Source of the DNA: Buxus sempervirens
Lineage: Eukaryota; Streptophyta; Magnoliopsida; Buxales; Buxaceae
Length of the DNA: 64,000 nucleotides
Assembly: GCA_947561395.2 (NCBI GenBank)
Contig: OX387190.1
Location: forward strand, 30,126,858-30,190,857
Direction of reading: 5' to 3'
This document shows, in pieces, positions 37,401-52,400 of this stretch. Positions within the stretch are counted from its first letter, which is position 1. Every line of letters begins with the position of its first letter. The position numbers and the translations under genes are program-made. The notes below the pieces were generated by a model. The model made no database searches. It worked only from the letters and a program-made list of their open reading frames with translations, and was not told the DNA's origin.

Positions 37401-40400
37401 AAAATCTTAACTTGATAATAGACTGAGCATTTAAAATTCATTGACTAACCCATCAGAATATTTAGCTTCCAATTCTTTGTATTCTTGGTGAAGAACATGC
37501 CTTCCAGGAACTACAGTACTCTGCAGATGAGCTATGTGATCACCAAGAATTTTACAAGTATATCATATCAAGATTCAACAGGTATTAAATAAAACAAACA
37601 AAATCAAAACAGACCTGCCTACTAACTATTGCTCCAATCTGACTGCCACGAGGACGACTATGAAAATAATTCTCAGATTCCTCATCAGAAACCTTCTGCA
37701 CAGTACCTTCCACTCTTACCTGAAAATCATGGTGATGCTAAACGTAAGCTTGACCAGAATGATTTTGTCTTGAGGAAAAGCTCTAGAAATTTATCATATT
37801 GGCTTTTGGTGGATTCGGGGCTATATATTTATTACACTGGAGCTAAGATTTTCCAGGTCAGTATTTCCCAAGTTAAACTGTTTCACAGCTAAGAACACCA
37901 AGCATCCCAATTTTCCTGATACATAGAATTTTGACATAGTTGTTAGCTTCTTTTGTGCTCAAATACAACTTGTCTGATCTACAGTACTATGATTCCCCAC
38001 TTAGGGACTCAATAAAGTGAGACCAATTTATAACTGTTATCTTATACGTTTACACTTTTGGTTGCCAATATACATGGCCACAGCTCAGACAATAAGGAGA
38101 GACTAAGCAGTTTCTTTACACATCAGCTTTATGTAAATGAGATTTTGCCTTTTTTCCAACTCCTGTGAACAAAACATGATCAAGGTCATTATTTCAACAC
38201 TAGAACATGTATGAGATACATGTCAAGAATCACAACGCTGTGACCTTCATGACATTAACCAAAAAAAGCTTCATCACTATAAACAAGACTAAAACCTAAA
38301 TACATGGAGGTCTAGTCATTTAAAAATATTTTGTAGAAAGGATGACATGATCTGGGAAGAGGCTGCTGAGATTAATCAATTAGCAACAAGATTACATCAA
38401 TAAGTAATTAGGTTCAGGTTCCAATTCAGAGAACAAACCAAACTGATCCATCTATTATGAATTATATTCAGCATGCCTCTTTTGTGCAACTCAGTCTGGT
38501 GTCCAAGCAATCGGCCCAACCCTTGTTTATTGATTGTGTTGAGATTTTGGAATTTCCATTCAAACTTCAAAGAAGCATTTCAGACGTGACTTTCACACCA
38601 ACATCTTTAATTCACCAGTCATTTGATATGACTCAATCATTCCATAATTAGAAATGTCTTTTTAGAAGGTCAGTGTCAAATTGTTGTTACACACCTGGCG
38701 ATTGAGACCACCCCAGAAGAAAAGAAGTGACGCAGAAGGATTTTCAGATAGTTCACGTGCCTTTCGACTTTCATAATTGGTGGACCTATGAAACAAAAAA
38801 GGATATGATGAGATAACAGAATGGCAAGCCATTTGTATTCTTAGACAATATAATGTTAAAAGATCAAGGAACAACACATTTATGAAATTAGCATAGCAGA
38901 GATGAAGATTTAGAGAAGCTCCAATCATAAGGAGACGCTATTAAGGGATCCAGGTGTAGCCCTCATAGGTGATAGAATAAAAGAAAGATGATTGACACAA
39001 TTTCTACACAAAAAAAGGGAAGAGAAGAAGAGAAGATGATTGACACCTGTATGAACCCTATCATACAGGTGGAAATCTCTAAAAGAGCTAGCTGAAGGCC
39101 AAAAAAGGATCACAGCTGAGGTACTTCAAGAAGATTTATAACAGAACAGCAACATTAGTATGACTCACAATAGATTTGAACAATTGGAACATGGTTTTTT
39201 CAACTATTTAGATGGATGGGATAAGAAAATGGCAATAAAAACTAATATAATAACTTGCACCACCAAGAACACACACTTGAGTGAAGACATGGCTTCCTGC
39301 CAACCCCACTAACCGGGAGAATTCACTTTAACCGATAGCACTAGCAGCATTTTATGTACAAGCATCAAGAAGAAAAAGTAAATCTAACTGAACCAGGTAT
39401 TAAAACAATGAAACTGTTAATGGATGTCAAAAGTACTAACCAAAAAAAACCCTCTTTATCAACTCCTTTTAGCAAAACCACTCGCGAAGAACTGCAAAAT
39501 AGGAAAATAGATGCAGCTTGAAGGTGAAATTCAATGTAACTGTTAAAGAAGTATTAATACATACATGCATATAGATACTGCATATACATGTATATACATA
39601 TTTATATATGTATGTCTGTATATATCTATGTGTTTGCATGTCTATGTGTGAATGAATTAACACACAATTCACATTGCAATCAAAAAAATTTAGATAATAA
39701 ACACAAAATTTGTAATCTCTTGATCAGACTAAAATAAAGAAATTGAAAGAACAATGAAAGCATGAGAGCATACGGCTTTCCCCTCTTGTCAGCAGTTGAC
39801 AAAGCCATAGCATTTGGTTCCCGTAAGCCAGCAGCCACAGCATCATCAAACCATTTGCGAAACTGCATGAATTTGTTTAAATCTTTTATGAGAAGGACAT
39901 TTTGCAATATGAAGAAAAATTACCAACGAAAGCCACCCTGAACTTAGTGCTGTAGGTTGACATTTATCTCATCAAACAACTTGCTGTCTCTAAGGTAATA
40001 CAAATTAGTAAATAGTTCTGAAGTGCACAAAGACTAAAAGCAAATATATCATCCTAATCATTTTGAATGGGGGAAAACAGGAAAAAATAGATACACAACC
40101 TGATCCAGAGGGTCAGCCTCCAAAGAATCCTCAACAAACTCCGGAGAAATATAGTTCTCTCTTAGAGCTGATATGTCAACAGGTGGAGGCTTTCCAATCC
40201 GAACACACATGGAAGTCCCCGGGTATGGCGGGAGACAAAGCTTGAACTTATCTGCAACAGATGGTGGAATGAATCTACCACCTAGAAAGTGGTGGGGACC
40301 AGAAAATTTCTTGGCACACAGCTTTGGAGCTGTTAATGAAACCTAGTAATACAGCAGTATCATTAATATCACAGTTCATAACATAAAAAAACATACATCT

Positions 40401-43400
40401 TGCAGAAGATATTCAATTAACATCTTTTAATCATTAAGTCATAAGAAATATAATTAATGTTCCATCTGATAAAAAATACAATTAAGGCTCCATCAGACAA
40501 ACCAGCATGTCAGGTTTAATCCCTTCACCATCTATGTTTCCCTCTTCAACATTCCAGCCGGAGGGGACATCTACAGACACAATAACAGGTGATTTCTTAT
40601 GTGCCAGATTGTGACAAGGCAAAGACACTAGCCTCTGAATCAATTCATCAAAAGGTGGCCTTGGGGTGCCTACAGAGCATAAAAGCAGTCAATCAGATAT
40701 TATATGTGCATAAAAGGATCAAAGCATAGAGAATAAAGATAAAATCAAGAGGCTCAAGCTTAACACTTCATTGCCTGCTAAATAAAAGCTTATCTATGAA
40801 TAGGAAAATATATACAGATGATCTGAGAAGTGAAAAAGGAATATGACTACGTAGATCTTGATTCCAAAAAAAGAAATATGAGTAACATAGATCTTGATTT
40901 CATTCAAACCGTTCATGGATCATAACAAACTAAATTGCAGGATAGCTGTTCCAAAATCCTTCAATGTTTGCTAGATGCTTTAATGCCAAATGAGCCACAA
41001 AACAACTCTATAAGCCCCAGAAAACAAGAAATTAAATGAAGAATAATAATATTATATCTTTCTCATGACAAAAAACTATACGAACCCCTGGCAGAGTTAC
41101 GTATGTTCAATGTGTGCACTAGAAAAAAAAAGTTACATGTCAATGGAAACAGTTGCATTCCTGAATTGATTTTATTAACTTTACCATAAAAATTGCGAGA
41201 CCCAAAAGACATATAATTTAGAAGTGTGGAAACTTTATTTGATTGATATGCAATTTAAAATTTTTGTAGGATAAAAATTAGTTTTTATATTTTTTTTCAT
41301 TTCTATATTTTCCACATTTCTTGTGGTTTATAAATCTATTTAAATTTGTCTAATGACAAAAAATATACGAACCCCTGGCAGAGTTTTTTTTTTTTTTGGA
41401 CCGGTAAGTAATGTATTTTATTATATCTATATCTATAATAGGAAAAGGGAAAGAGAAATACGGGTACACAATAGTGTACCAAGAATCCCCCTACCCACAT
41501 TAAGGATACCCCTGATTACAACTCAGCAAACTTAGACAGCCCAGAAAATCTTCAAGTAGGATGTCTTTCATAGAAGGTTGATCCACTAACCAGCTACGAA
41601 TCACTGTCAAAACTTTTCTTTCCAAGTAAAACCAATTCCTCTCAGCATCCTTGAAGATCCTGCGATTTCTCTCTCCCCATAAGACCCAAGCAACGGCAGC
41701 TGGTGATGTATTCCAGATCAGTTCCCTGAAAGATCTTCCTTTGAAATACCTCCATGATTCCAGAGATTGCCTAAAGGTTTCAGGTTGGATCCAACAAATG
41801 CCCCTCCTTACTAGAATCATGTTCCACAGTTTAGATGCTCCTGAACAATGAAGTAACAGGTGCTCCACTGATTCTTCATTCTCTTTATATGATACACCTG
41901 TTAGGTAGCGGCCAGCCCCTACTCTTCAAGTGATTAACCTTTAGTATTTTGTCCAGGGCAGCTGCCCACAAAAAGAAACTCACTTTGCTCGGAATACCCC
42001 TTGCCCAGATCAAGCTAGAAGCCTGATATTCCAAACCTGTAGATACCATGTCTGTGAGGGCTGATCTAACTGAGAATGTTCCTGATTTGGCTTTAGTCCA
42101 AATTTATCATCCCCTTGACCCACTTGCACTCTATACAGCTCGGCAGCTCGGACATCAACTCTTCATACTCATTTACTTCCCAATCTAGTAGGAGTCTTCT
42201 TAATTCCACATTCCACACAATTCCAGCCTCACTAATAGTCCTGATTTCACTAACCAAAGCCTGTTGATAAATGCTGAAAATTGATGGGTATGTATCACAT
42301 AATCTACCCTCTCCGCACCAAAAATCATCCCAAAAGCGAGTCTTCCTGCCATTGCCAACTGAAAATCTACAATGTCTTTCCACTAATCCACTTAGTTTTG
42401 CAATGGGTCTCCACAAGCTAACACCATAAGGGGAGTTAGACTTATTTGGAAACCAGCCTCCATGAGATGAACCGTATTTCTGATGAAATACTTTTCTCCA
42501 CAGATTTTCCTCTCGCTACCATATCTCCATATCCATTTCTGAAAGTAAGCACTACTGGATGTTAACATAGGTCTCAGTCCAAGACAACCCTCTTCCTTTA
42601 GTGTACATACTCTGTCCCACCTAACCAAGTGATACTTGGCCTCTCCTCCTGGTCCTTCCCATAGAAATTTTCTCTGAATCTGCTCTAACTTCTTAGCGAT
42701 GGAAGAGGGGAGCTTCAAGATTGCCAAGTAGTAAGCCGGAGCACTAGCAAGCACACTTTTTACTAAGGTCAATTTTCCTCCCTTAGATAACAAGCAACTC
42801 TTCCAAGATGCCAATTTCCTCTCCATCCTTTCTACTATTGGATTCCACACTTGAGTTTTCTTGTATCCTCCTCCCAAAGGAACCCCAAGGTAGGACGTGG
42901 GAAGATTACTTACCTTACATCCAATCACTTGACTTAAGGTTTCTTAGTTCCCCTCCTCACCAATTGCAAACATCTCGCTCTTTGCCAAATTTAACTTCAT
43001 ACCTGAACACTCTTGAAAGCACAATAAAACCCCTTTCAGCCATAAGACTTGCTATTGTATGGGCTCACAAAAAGTCAAGATGTCATCGGCAAAAAGTAAG
43101 TGGCTTATAGATGTAGAACCCCCAAAAGAAACACCTTCTATCTTGCCGATCTCCGTGGCTTTTGAAACCATTCGACTAAAAGCTTCCATCACAATTGTGA
43201 AGAGGAAGGGGGATAGAGGATCCCCTGGGCGAATCCCTTTTTGACAATTGAAAAAACCTGCAGGTGACCCGTTCACTAGCACTAAACTTCTAATACTTGA
43301 AATACAGTAGAAAATCCAACTCCTCCATCTCTCTCCAAAACCCATCCGTTTGAGCATATACATAAAAAATTCCCAGCTTACAGTGTCGTATGCCTTTTGT

Positions 43401-46400
43401 TAGTCGAATTTGCACATGATCTTGCTCTTCTGCATGCGGATGCTTGAATCAATACACTCACTTGCAATCAAAACTGCATCATGTATTTGTCTTCCCCCAA
43501 TAAAGGCTTCTTGATTTGGAGAAATCAGTCCTTGAAGCACCACCCGCAATCTATTTGCCATTAATTTCGCAATTATTGTATATACACCGCACACTAGACT
43601 GATTGGTCTGAACTCCTTTAACTTATCTACCTTCTTTCTTTGGGATCAATACAATGAATGTGGCATTGATACTCTTTTCAAAGCTGCCATACACTTGAAA
43701 CTCTTCAATAGTTGCCATGAGATCCTTTTTTACAATGCTCCAGCAAACTTTGAAGAACTTCAAAGTGAATCCATCCGGCCCTAGGGCCTTATCGCCATTT
43801 AATTGATCAACAACCCCTTTGACTTCCTCATCCAAAAATGGACGCTCCAACCCTTCACTATCATCCCTTGATAACATGTTGAAATCTAACGCATCTATTG
43901 TTGGTCTGAAACTATGGATCTTTGTCAGAACCCCAATTTTGGGGATTTTAATTGAAAAAACAGAAAAGTTTTTGAAATAAAAATTGAAAAATAGGGGGAA
44001 AGTGAAAATTTTAAAATTAATTTTGTACCCTTAAGTTTTCAAAATATTAGAAAGGGAATTAACTTTTTCGAATTTACAAAATTCTGTCCTGGGATTTCAA
44101 CGAACAGAAAGTTTCTGTTTTTGATCGTGGGTTGCTATTTAGCAACCAAAATCAAAGGGGAATCGTCTAAAATTGAATCCCACGTTTAAAGAAAGAGATT
44201 AAGAGAAGAATAGAAGGATTTGGAGAAGGATTTAGTAAGTTGTTTCAGATTTGGGGGAATCTCCAAACGACTGTTAACAGTCGTTTCCATTATTGAAACC
44301 CTCCTCTATAAAATGAGGGCTTCTACCATTTCAATGGAGGACCTTCTTCAGTTTTGGGGAATTTTCAAAACCCTTGAGACACACAGACTTCTCTCTCTGT
44401 CTCGCTCATCTCTCTCTGTCGTAGTCAACCTTCTTCGGTTGGGGGAAATTTTCGGAACTCCTTTTCAGTCGCTCATCTCCCTGTCGCACATCCTTCTGCC
44501 ACAGACCACTACCTACGGCTACTTCTCACCCTGTCGCAGTAAGGTTCTGCTGTGATAATCTGTCACAACAGCATCCTTCGCTCTCTGTCGCAGCAGCACA
44601 TACTCCCTTTAGTTGCATCTTCTACTTGCGCGAGCTCTTTTCTCGGACAATCTTCAACAAGCTTTCACTCTCTCCTTGTCCGTGTGCTCCAGGTTTCAGC
44701 TGTTGCCTCCTTCTGTCATAACTTCAGCAAAACAAGCTCACAGGTGAGTCCTGTAGACCCCTCATGGTTTTCCTTTAGTTAATCATAGCCTGTTTGATGT
44801 ACTCATTCGTCTGAAATGGTCTTTGGGTTGGAGAGTTTAGTTATTCAACTTTCATTGTTGTGTGCTATTAATCAGCAGTGTATTCATCAGTTTACTGTGA
44901 TGTTACTGTAACATTTTCTGAAATACACTAAACTCTATTCTCTTATTTCATAGTGTGATTCAAATCAGTGAACAAATTCTACCTTGTTTTTTTTTTTTTT
45001 TGTAAAATGAAAGTGATCAATTATGTTGGTTTATAGACATTTATTTAGTTATGTGATCAGTCTTTTGTCTCCTTTATTTATCCCATGCCTACTATATAAT
45101 TTGTTTGTCTCGTTCATGCTATTACATCTGTGAATTTTCTGATTGTATTTAAAAGTAAGAATTCATGCTTTTTAGTGCATTGTCTCATTATAATCTTAGA
45201 GAATCAGTGAGGAATTTCTTTAGATTATTGCTTAGATACACGGATTAAGAATTGTTTCAACAGGGGCTGTTTCAAATGCGTAACCTTGTCTTTCAGTTTT
45301 TTTTTTTTTTAAATTGTAATGCAAAAGGCTATCATTTTTAGTTTCTCATCCAAATACTTGAATAAATTTTAATTGCTAGGATAAATGTAAAGAAGGAATC
45401 TGTAAAGTTTGATATTTTTGCATCTTTAATTTTTTAGAAATTTGAAATATTAGGATTTTAACAAACTTAGAAATTTTTTTTTTTAAGATTTGTATATGTT
45501 AGCAAATTTAGAAACATTTATAATTTTTTTTAAATTTTAGAAACTTTCCTTTTTAATATTTAGAAATTTGTAAATATTAGAATTTTAGAAATAATTCTCT
45601 TGTATAAAATCTAATAAATTCAGAAATGTTTCCTTTTTAGGATTTGTATAGTAAATTTAGAAACATTTAGAAAATTAGAAACTTTCCTTTTTAATATTTA
45701 GAAATTTGTAAATATTAAATTTTAAAAATAATTCTCTTGTATAAAATCTAATAAATTTAGAAATGTTTCCTTTTTAGGATTTGTATTAGAAACTTTCCTT
45801 TTAGTAAATTTAAAAACTTTCCTTTTAAATATTTAGAAATTTGTAAATATTAGAATTTTAGAAATAATTCTCTTGTATAAAATCTAATAAATTTAAAAAT
45901 GTTTCCTTTTTAGGATTTGTATATTAGTAAATTTAGAAACTTCCTTTTTTAGTAAATTTAGAAACTTTCCTTTTACTATTATGGAATTTGTAAATATTAA
46001 GATTTTAGAAATAATCATCTTGCATAAAATTTAGCAAACTTAGAAACTTTTTTAGGATTTGTAAATATTTTTTCATTAGAATTTTGGGAAATTGTAAATA
46101 AATAAATTTTTTTAAGGTGAAATTTAGATAAGGTAACTGGTTCATTGAACCAGGGGTCGTTAGGTGCCTAACACCTTCCCAACCGCTTAATTGAACCCCC
46201 TAACCCAAACTCTGGTTGAAACAAATTTCAAATTATCATTTAATTAACTATGGTGTCCATCCACACCCAAAATTGAACCTTGGATGATGGCGACTCCATT
46301 GATCCGAACCGACACCACGGGCCGTGTTCCCACAATCTTCTTTAGAGAGATTAGAGAAATATTCAGAGATCTTAGTTCTTATAATTTCCTCCCCTTCACA

Positions 46401-49400
46401 GATCTGCCCCTCTATCTCAACTTTGTTGATTGAGTTGGTCCGGAGTCTTGCATTCGCCATACTATGAAAGAACCTCATATTTTTATCCCCCACCTTCAGC
46501 CATAGTGCTCTAGACTTTTTGCGCCAACATATCTCTTGAAGCTTTACCCATCTTCTAAACTTTGCTTTTAACTTTTCCCTCAACAACCAATCCTTGGAAA
46601 TCAGTTGCTCTTTTTCTGCTTTGTCATGCAACACCTTAATTTGATCCAAAATCTTTGCCATGTTAACATCAACCTTCCCAAAAACTTCCTAATTCCATTC
46701 TTTCAAGAGACCTTTCAACTTCCTCAATTTTTGGCTTAGGATGAAACTAGGCTTACCTGTCACGCTTAGCTCACCCCACCAATTCTCCACCTTTTTAAAG
46801 AATGTTGGATCATCAAGCCACATGTTTTCAAACCATAATGGGGCTGCTCTTTTAATCTCATTTTCACAAACTAATCTTAGAGGAACATGATCCAACACCG
46901 GTCTTGGGAGCGCCTCCACCAACAAACTTGGAAACATGGCCTCCCACTCAGTCGACACTAGGAATCTGTCCAGCTTGGAAAAGGAGGGTACTGATTGGTT
47001 GTTTGACCAGGTAAATTTGGCTGCACTAATTGGGATGTCCAATAGTGCTGATATATCTATAAAATCTGAGAAACATTGCATTGAGGAAGATGTATGATTG
47101 CAGCCCAATCTCTCTGATGGAAATCAAATCTCATTAAAGTCCCCTCCAATGCACCATGGAACATGTAATCCTTGCCTTGTCTCTTCCAGTTCCATCCACG
47201 CTCTTGATGTTAGAAAAACTTCGTTATGGCCGTACACACCACTCACAAGGACTTCGTTTGTAAATCTGGATTCCCTCAACAATGCAGAGACAGTGAAATC
47301 CTTGATCCAAAACTGCCTGAGCTGAATGATATCGCCTTTCCAAGCCATTATTATACCTCCTTCACTCCCCCTGGATGGCTGGAACAGCCACTTAACCCTC
47401 TTGTAGTCCCATAAATGTCTCATGATACTACTATTTACCACCTCCAATTTAGACTCCTGCAGGATTATTATATTTGGACTCCATAACTGTAGCATAGACT
47501 TAACATCATCCCTCTTTTCTACGGCATTAAGGCCTCTTACATTCCACGATACAATGCTAAGCTTAATGATACACAAATGCTTCCCTTCTCTGACTCTTTT
47601 AGCTGCTGTACCTCTCAGCTGATCTAGGTAGGTCCTTTACTGACCATTCCAATTTCTAAAGTTCTCTTTCTTTTTTTTCTATTTAATTCTATGTGTGCAC
47701 GACAAAAAAAAAAAAAGAAAAAAAAGTTACGCATCAATGAAAACAGTTTCATTCCTAAATTGATTTTATTAACTTTACCATAAAAATTGCGAGACCCAAA
47801 AGACATATAATTTAGAAGTGTGGAGACTTTATTTGATTGATATGCAATTTATAATTTTTGTATGACAAAAATTAGTCTTTATATTTTTTTTTTCATTTCT
47901 TGTAGTTTATAAATCTATTTATGTAATACACAATGCATACCCCTAAAACACATGCCGTGCCTTGAGAGATTACAACATATAGCATATATGACACTTTATG
48001 CTTCAGTATTTGAAAATTTTGGTGAGTCTTGAAGCATATTGTGCATGTGTGAGTTCCAAGTGATTTGAAGCCTCTACATCTCCAGCTTAAGGTATCTTTC
48101 TAACCCGCACCATGGTGTCCTTTTAACATATTCTCTAATGAAGGGCTTATCTAATCCACAAATTGCAGCCCTTGAATACAACTGTAATTAATTTCCTGCC
48201 ACTCAAACTTACTAAAAGCTCTATGTAGTCACCAATATCACAAACATAACAAATGATCTTCCACTACTATCTCATCAAACATTAAACCACCACTGATACA
48301 AATAAGATACATGATTACTAACTTACCAGTTACCACTTTAGTTGTTTCCCTCAGTTTGGATCCACTGGTTTTATTTCCTTCTATGTTTTATTTGTTTCAT
48401 TTTCCGAGCCATAATTTCACTCGTCTTATCTGACTAATTTGAAACTGTCCTGAAAACATCAAACCCCAACACTTTTATGTCCTCTTTTCCACATACTCTT
48501 CTATATAACTCCACCTCATATACAAAGATTTAGCCCCAAATAAGTAAGCCACTTGGCAACAGAGAATTACCTTGATCTAACAATTTTCTCATAATGGTTT
48601 CCAAAACACTAAAATTTTGATGGTGGCTATTTTACGTGACAAAATTAAATTAAACATGTACTAACAACACTAAGATGGAATTGTAGTCTATGTAGGCTAT
48701 CTAGAGCATCTCTCATGTACAAGGTCAAGTTAGCCACATCATTCATTCTTACCGAAAAACCCATTTCATTAGGAAAAAAATGCATCTATAAAATTATACG
48801 ATTAAGAGAGACACAGACAAGAGATTTAAATCAAGTTTTGACTTTTTCCAAGGTGATGGAGATTTAAATCAAGTCAGATATATTAAAGGAAAGGATTTTA
48901 AAGTCTAGGTAAATGTTGATGAGATTAAAGAAAGAAACAAAGAATACTTCAAAAATTATTAAATGGCATCTATGTTTACGTTTGAAGTATAAATGTGGTT
49001 GTTAGAGAATCAAGAAAACAAACACTACACCCATTTAATTAAAGTTCTTGAAGTGAAGGGATATTTTATCAAGATAAAAATAGTAAAGGCTTAAAGAAAG
49101 AAATAAAGAATACTTCAAAAATTATTAAATGGCATCTATATCTATGTTTGATGTATAAATGTGGTTGTTAGAGAATCAAGAGAACAAACATTATACCCAT
49201 ATCATTAAAGTTCCTAAAGTGAAGGGAGATTTTACCAAATTAAAAATAGGAAAGGCTTTTAGAACAAATAAAATCATAATTGAAGTGTAGAAGTGCATAG
49301 AAGAGACTGGTGTACCATGATTGACAATTATTTGTTTTAATTTCGAAGACTAGAAAAAATGCAAAATGCTCATCAATAAAGCATAATAGTAGACACATAA

Positions 49401-52400
49401 AAAATAAAGGAGATGCTCATGGCAATAACAACTTATTATGGAATTAAGCTAATGAGTTATATCATAAAATAAAGGAAAAGAATGATGGAGCAAAGATTAA
49501 GAAAAATTAAAGAAGTTTTAGAAAAGTAGTTTGGCCTTTTGCTATGGAGGTCCATAACTAAGGTGATTTTCTTTTTTCTACTTGGGCAACTAGTAGAAAC
49601 ATTCAATAGAAAGTGAAATATCATCACATGATTGTAATGACCTAGAGAAAGCATATGGTAAGAGTCCTTAGAGAGTTAATTTGGTGGGTTTTGGGCCAAA
49701 AAAGAGTAAAATTAAGATATATTGGCATTATTAAAGGTCTTAACTATGGTGAGACCCAGAGATAGGGAGACAAATGAATCCTCAATAAAGATAGTTTACA
49801 TCAAACATAAACTATATGTCCTATCTTTTTGCTTTAATTATTAATGAACTGATTACTCATATCTAGAGGAGGTGCATTGATATATGATAATTCATAGATG
49901 ATGTAGCTTTTGTGAACCAATCTAGAGAGAGAGTAGATGCAAAAGTGAATTATATTGGGATCAAAAGGTTTTAAAATAATTCAATGTATGACCTAATGCA
50001 TTGAACATAATTTTACCACAAATAGTAGTGACGTAACAATAGTAATTGAGATCAAGAGATTTTCTAAAAGAAACTGATTTCATTATCGAGTATCAATTGT
50101 CCATAAATAAGCGAAGGGAAGGGAGGAGGGAGGCTCAATGGGGATGTAACAAATTGACCTAGAGCTAGATGAATTAAGTGAAGAAGCACTTCTAGAGTGT
50201 TTTGTGATCAATGTGTTCCAATCAAACTGAAAGAAGGATTTTACAAGACAGCCATTAGGCTAATATGATGTATGAATCGAAGTATTGGACAACAAAGAAA
50301 CAACATATGCATAGAACGAGAATTGTTGAAATGATGGTGTTTATATGGATGTTTGAAAAGATCAAAACAGATGAAATAAGAAAATTTTACAAGATATGTA
50401 TTATGCCTGCTATGTTGTTTGTTTTTAATAACTTTACAAGCATACACAAAAGAATAAAAGCCAGAACATAAAGAAATGATTCTTACCATGAAATGAGAAT
50501 CCAAACATCGCATCTACCAGAATGTTAAAGTCCTTTGACAAGTCTTCAGGCAGGTCCTCCACCGGCAAAAAAGGGATGGACAATGATTCCAGCTACAAAA
50601 TTACAACATATAGGTACTCTTGCTTCTAGCCCACCAAAAAAAATATATATATATATAAAATAAAATAACACATCTGATACACAAAGAATTTCACTTGAGT
50701 TCAACATTATACCTGTGTAACCAAACCGGCATAAAGGGGTTTTGGAGTACGTTTTGGATAACATACAGCTGGTTTATATCCAAAATGATATAGATGACGA
50801 GCAGCTACCAGACCATCACCACCATTGTTTCCTGGACCACAAATAACCAGAATGCGGCTATACTCACTTGATTTGTAGACCTGTCAACATAATTTTTATA
50901 TGTAACAAAGAACCAAGTAACTTGAAACTTGTTTTCAGCATCCTAAAGAATGATGTTTTTACAGGATAATAACTACATTCTTAAACACTCCATGAGGGAA
51001 AGGAAATAAAGACTGAGAAACAATTTCCTTCAAAATGACAGTTAAGCTTCCATTTTATCTAGAAATAAACCAAATGCAATATGGAATTTAGTCCCCCAAG
51101 AATTTTAAGCAACTAAACAAATTTCATGGAATCAATATCAACACTCTAGCTAACATACTCACTCCTTACTTATCTCCAAAGAAAACATTACTCTGTCAGA
51201 TCCCACCATCTTGTGTCAGATTCTTGTTGTCATGCTTCATTCTCTTAGATATCACGATGTAAAAGTACATAACCATCAGCCCTCAGCATGAAGCTAATAT
51301 CTCTCCTACAATATACAATCTGTGTTTCTCACTATAAATAACAAAAATTTTAATTGTCACAAATTGGTCCACCTATAAAAGTCATTAGTGGACAACACCC
51401 TTTTTGAAAAAACCTGCATTAACTAATAAGAGATCACAAGCTATTATAAAATCAAGGCAGGGTTTGCCCAACCGATTTTCTATCTCCACAAGTCACTTAG
51501 TGTTCAACTCCCGTTCCAAAAATAGTCAGAAAATATTGTAATACACTACAATAAACTAGCAATGGTAAATGATTGCATGTCCTTCTCAGAAGCTGGCATA
51601 GTGTGGAACATTGAACTAAGAAGAAATCTGATGGATTGGGAGATTGAAAGCCTTGAGGCCTTATTAAGTGAGCTGTATACCAAGGTAGTAGGGCAGGAAG
51701 AAGACTCCAGGAGGTGGACTCATGGTAAATCTGGCTCCTTTTTAGTCAAGGATGCTTTTGATCTCCTCCATAATTCTGGTGTGGAGCAAGCAGTCTTTAA
51801 GCAAATTTGGTCTCATTTGTTTCCAAGTAAAATAGCCTTCTTTATGTGGACAGCAACCCTTGACAAGATACTTACAGTGGACCACTTGAAGAGTAGGGGA
51901 TGGCATTTGGCAAATAGATGCAGCATTTGTAAAGAAGAGGAAGAGAATGTAGCTCATCTACTCTTGCACTGTTCAGGCGTTACTCGGATTTGGGGGTCAA
52001 TTCTCCGACGATTTAAGGTAGAATGGACCCACCCAAAAGAGCTTAGACAAGCTTTAGAAGCTTGGGGGTGGAAGAAAGGGAAATCTTGTGGTAATATTTG
52101 TTGGAATGTGGCTCCTGCAGCAATAGCATGGGTAATTTGGGGCGAAAGGAATAGAAGAATATTTAGGAACTTGGAGAGAAATAACCAATTGCTTGAGAGG
52201 GCTGTTTTAAGCTTGATGCACAGCTGGTTGACTGGGCATGTAGGGGGATCTAATATACCTATTGAGGATTTTCTGTTATGTAACAACTTCTATGATCTGG
52301 GAGGGGGATGATTGGGTCGTTGTTCGTTGTCCTTCGGCTCCAGTCCTTGAACCTTGTATTGACTACTTTTGTTCCTAGGTGTGGTACACTCTTTGTGTAC

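Larger units (their letters stand above)
41384..47675 (-). mobile_element. L1-type LINE, 5'-truncated and dead, in PDX3 intron 5
   Basis: It reads on the minus strand. First is an AP-like endonuclease ([40 protein letters not shown]). Next is reverse transcriptase ([62 protein letters not shown] near 43083). Then come a thumb-like region ([13 protein letters not shown]) and the zf-RVT end ([20 protein letters not shown]). The 3' end is the poly-A, seen as T14 at 41384-41397. ORF1 is absent. The coding part has several stops (for example TGA after GGDFNEI, TAG after KEWN, TAA after CKFD) and a frameshift near 43620. A solo LTR interrupts it at 43923-46334. It has the same orientation as the host gene. 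Confidence 0.9.
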
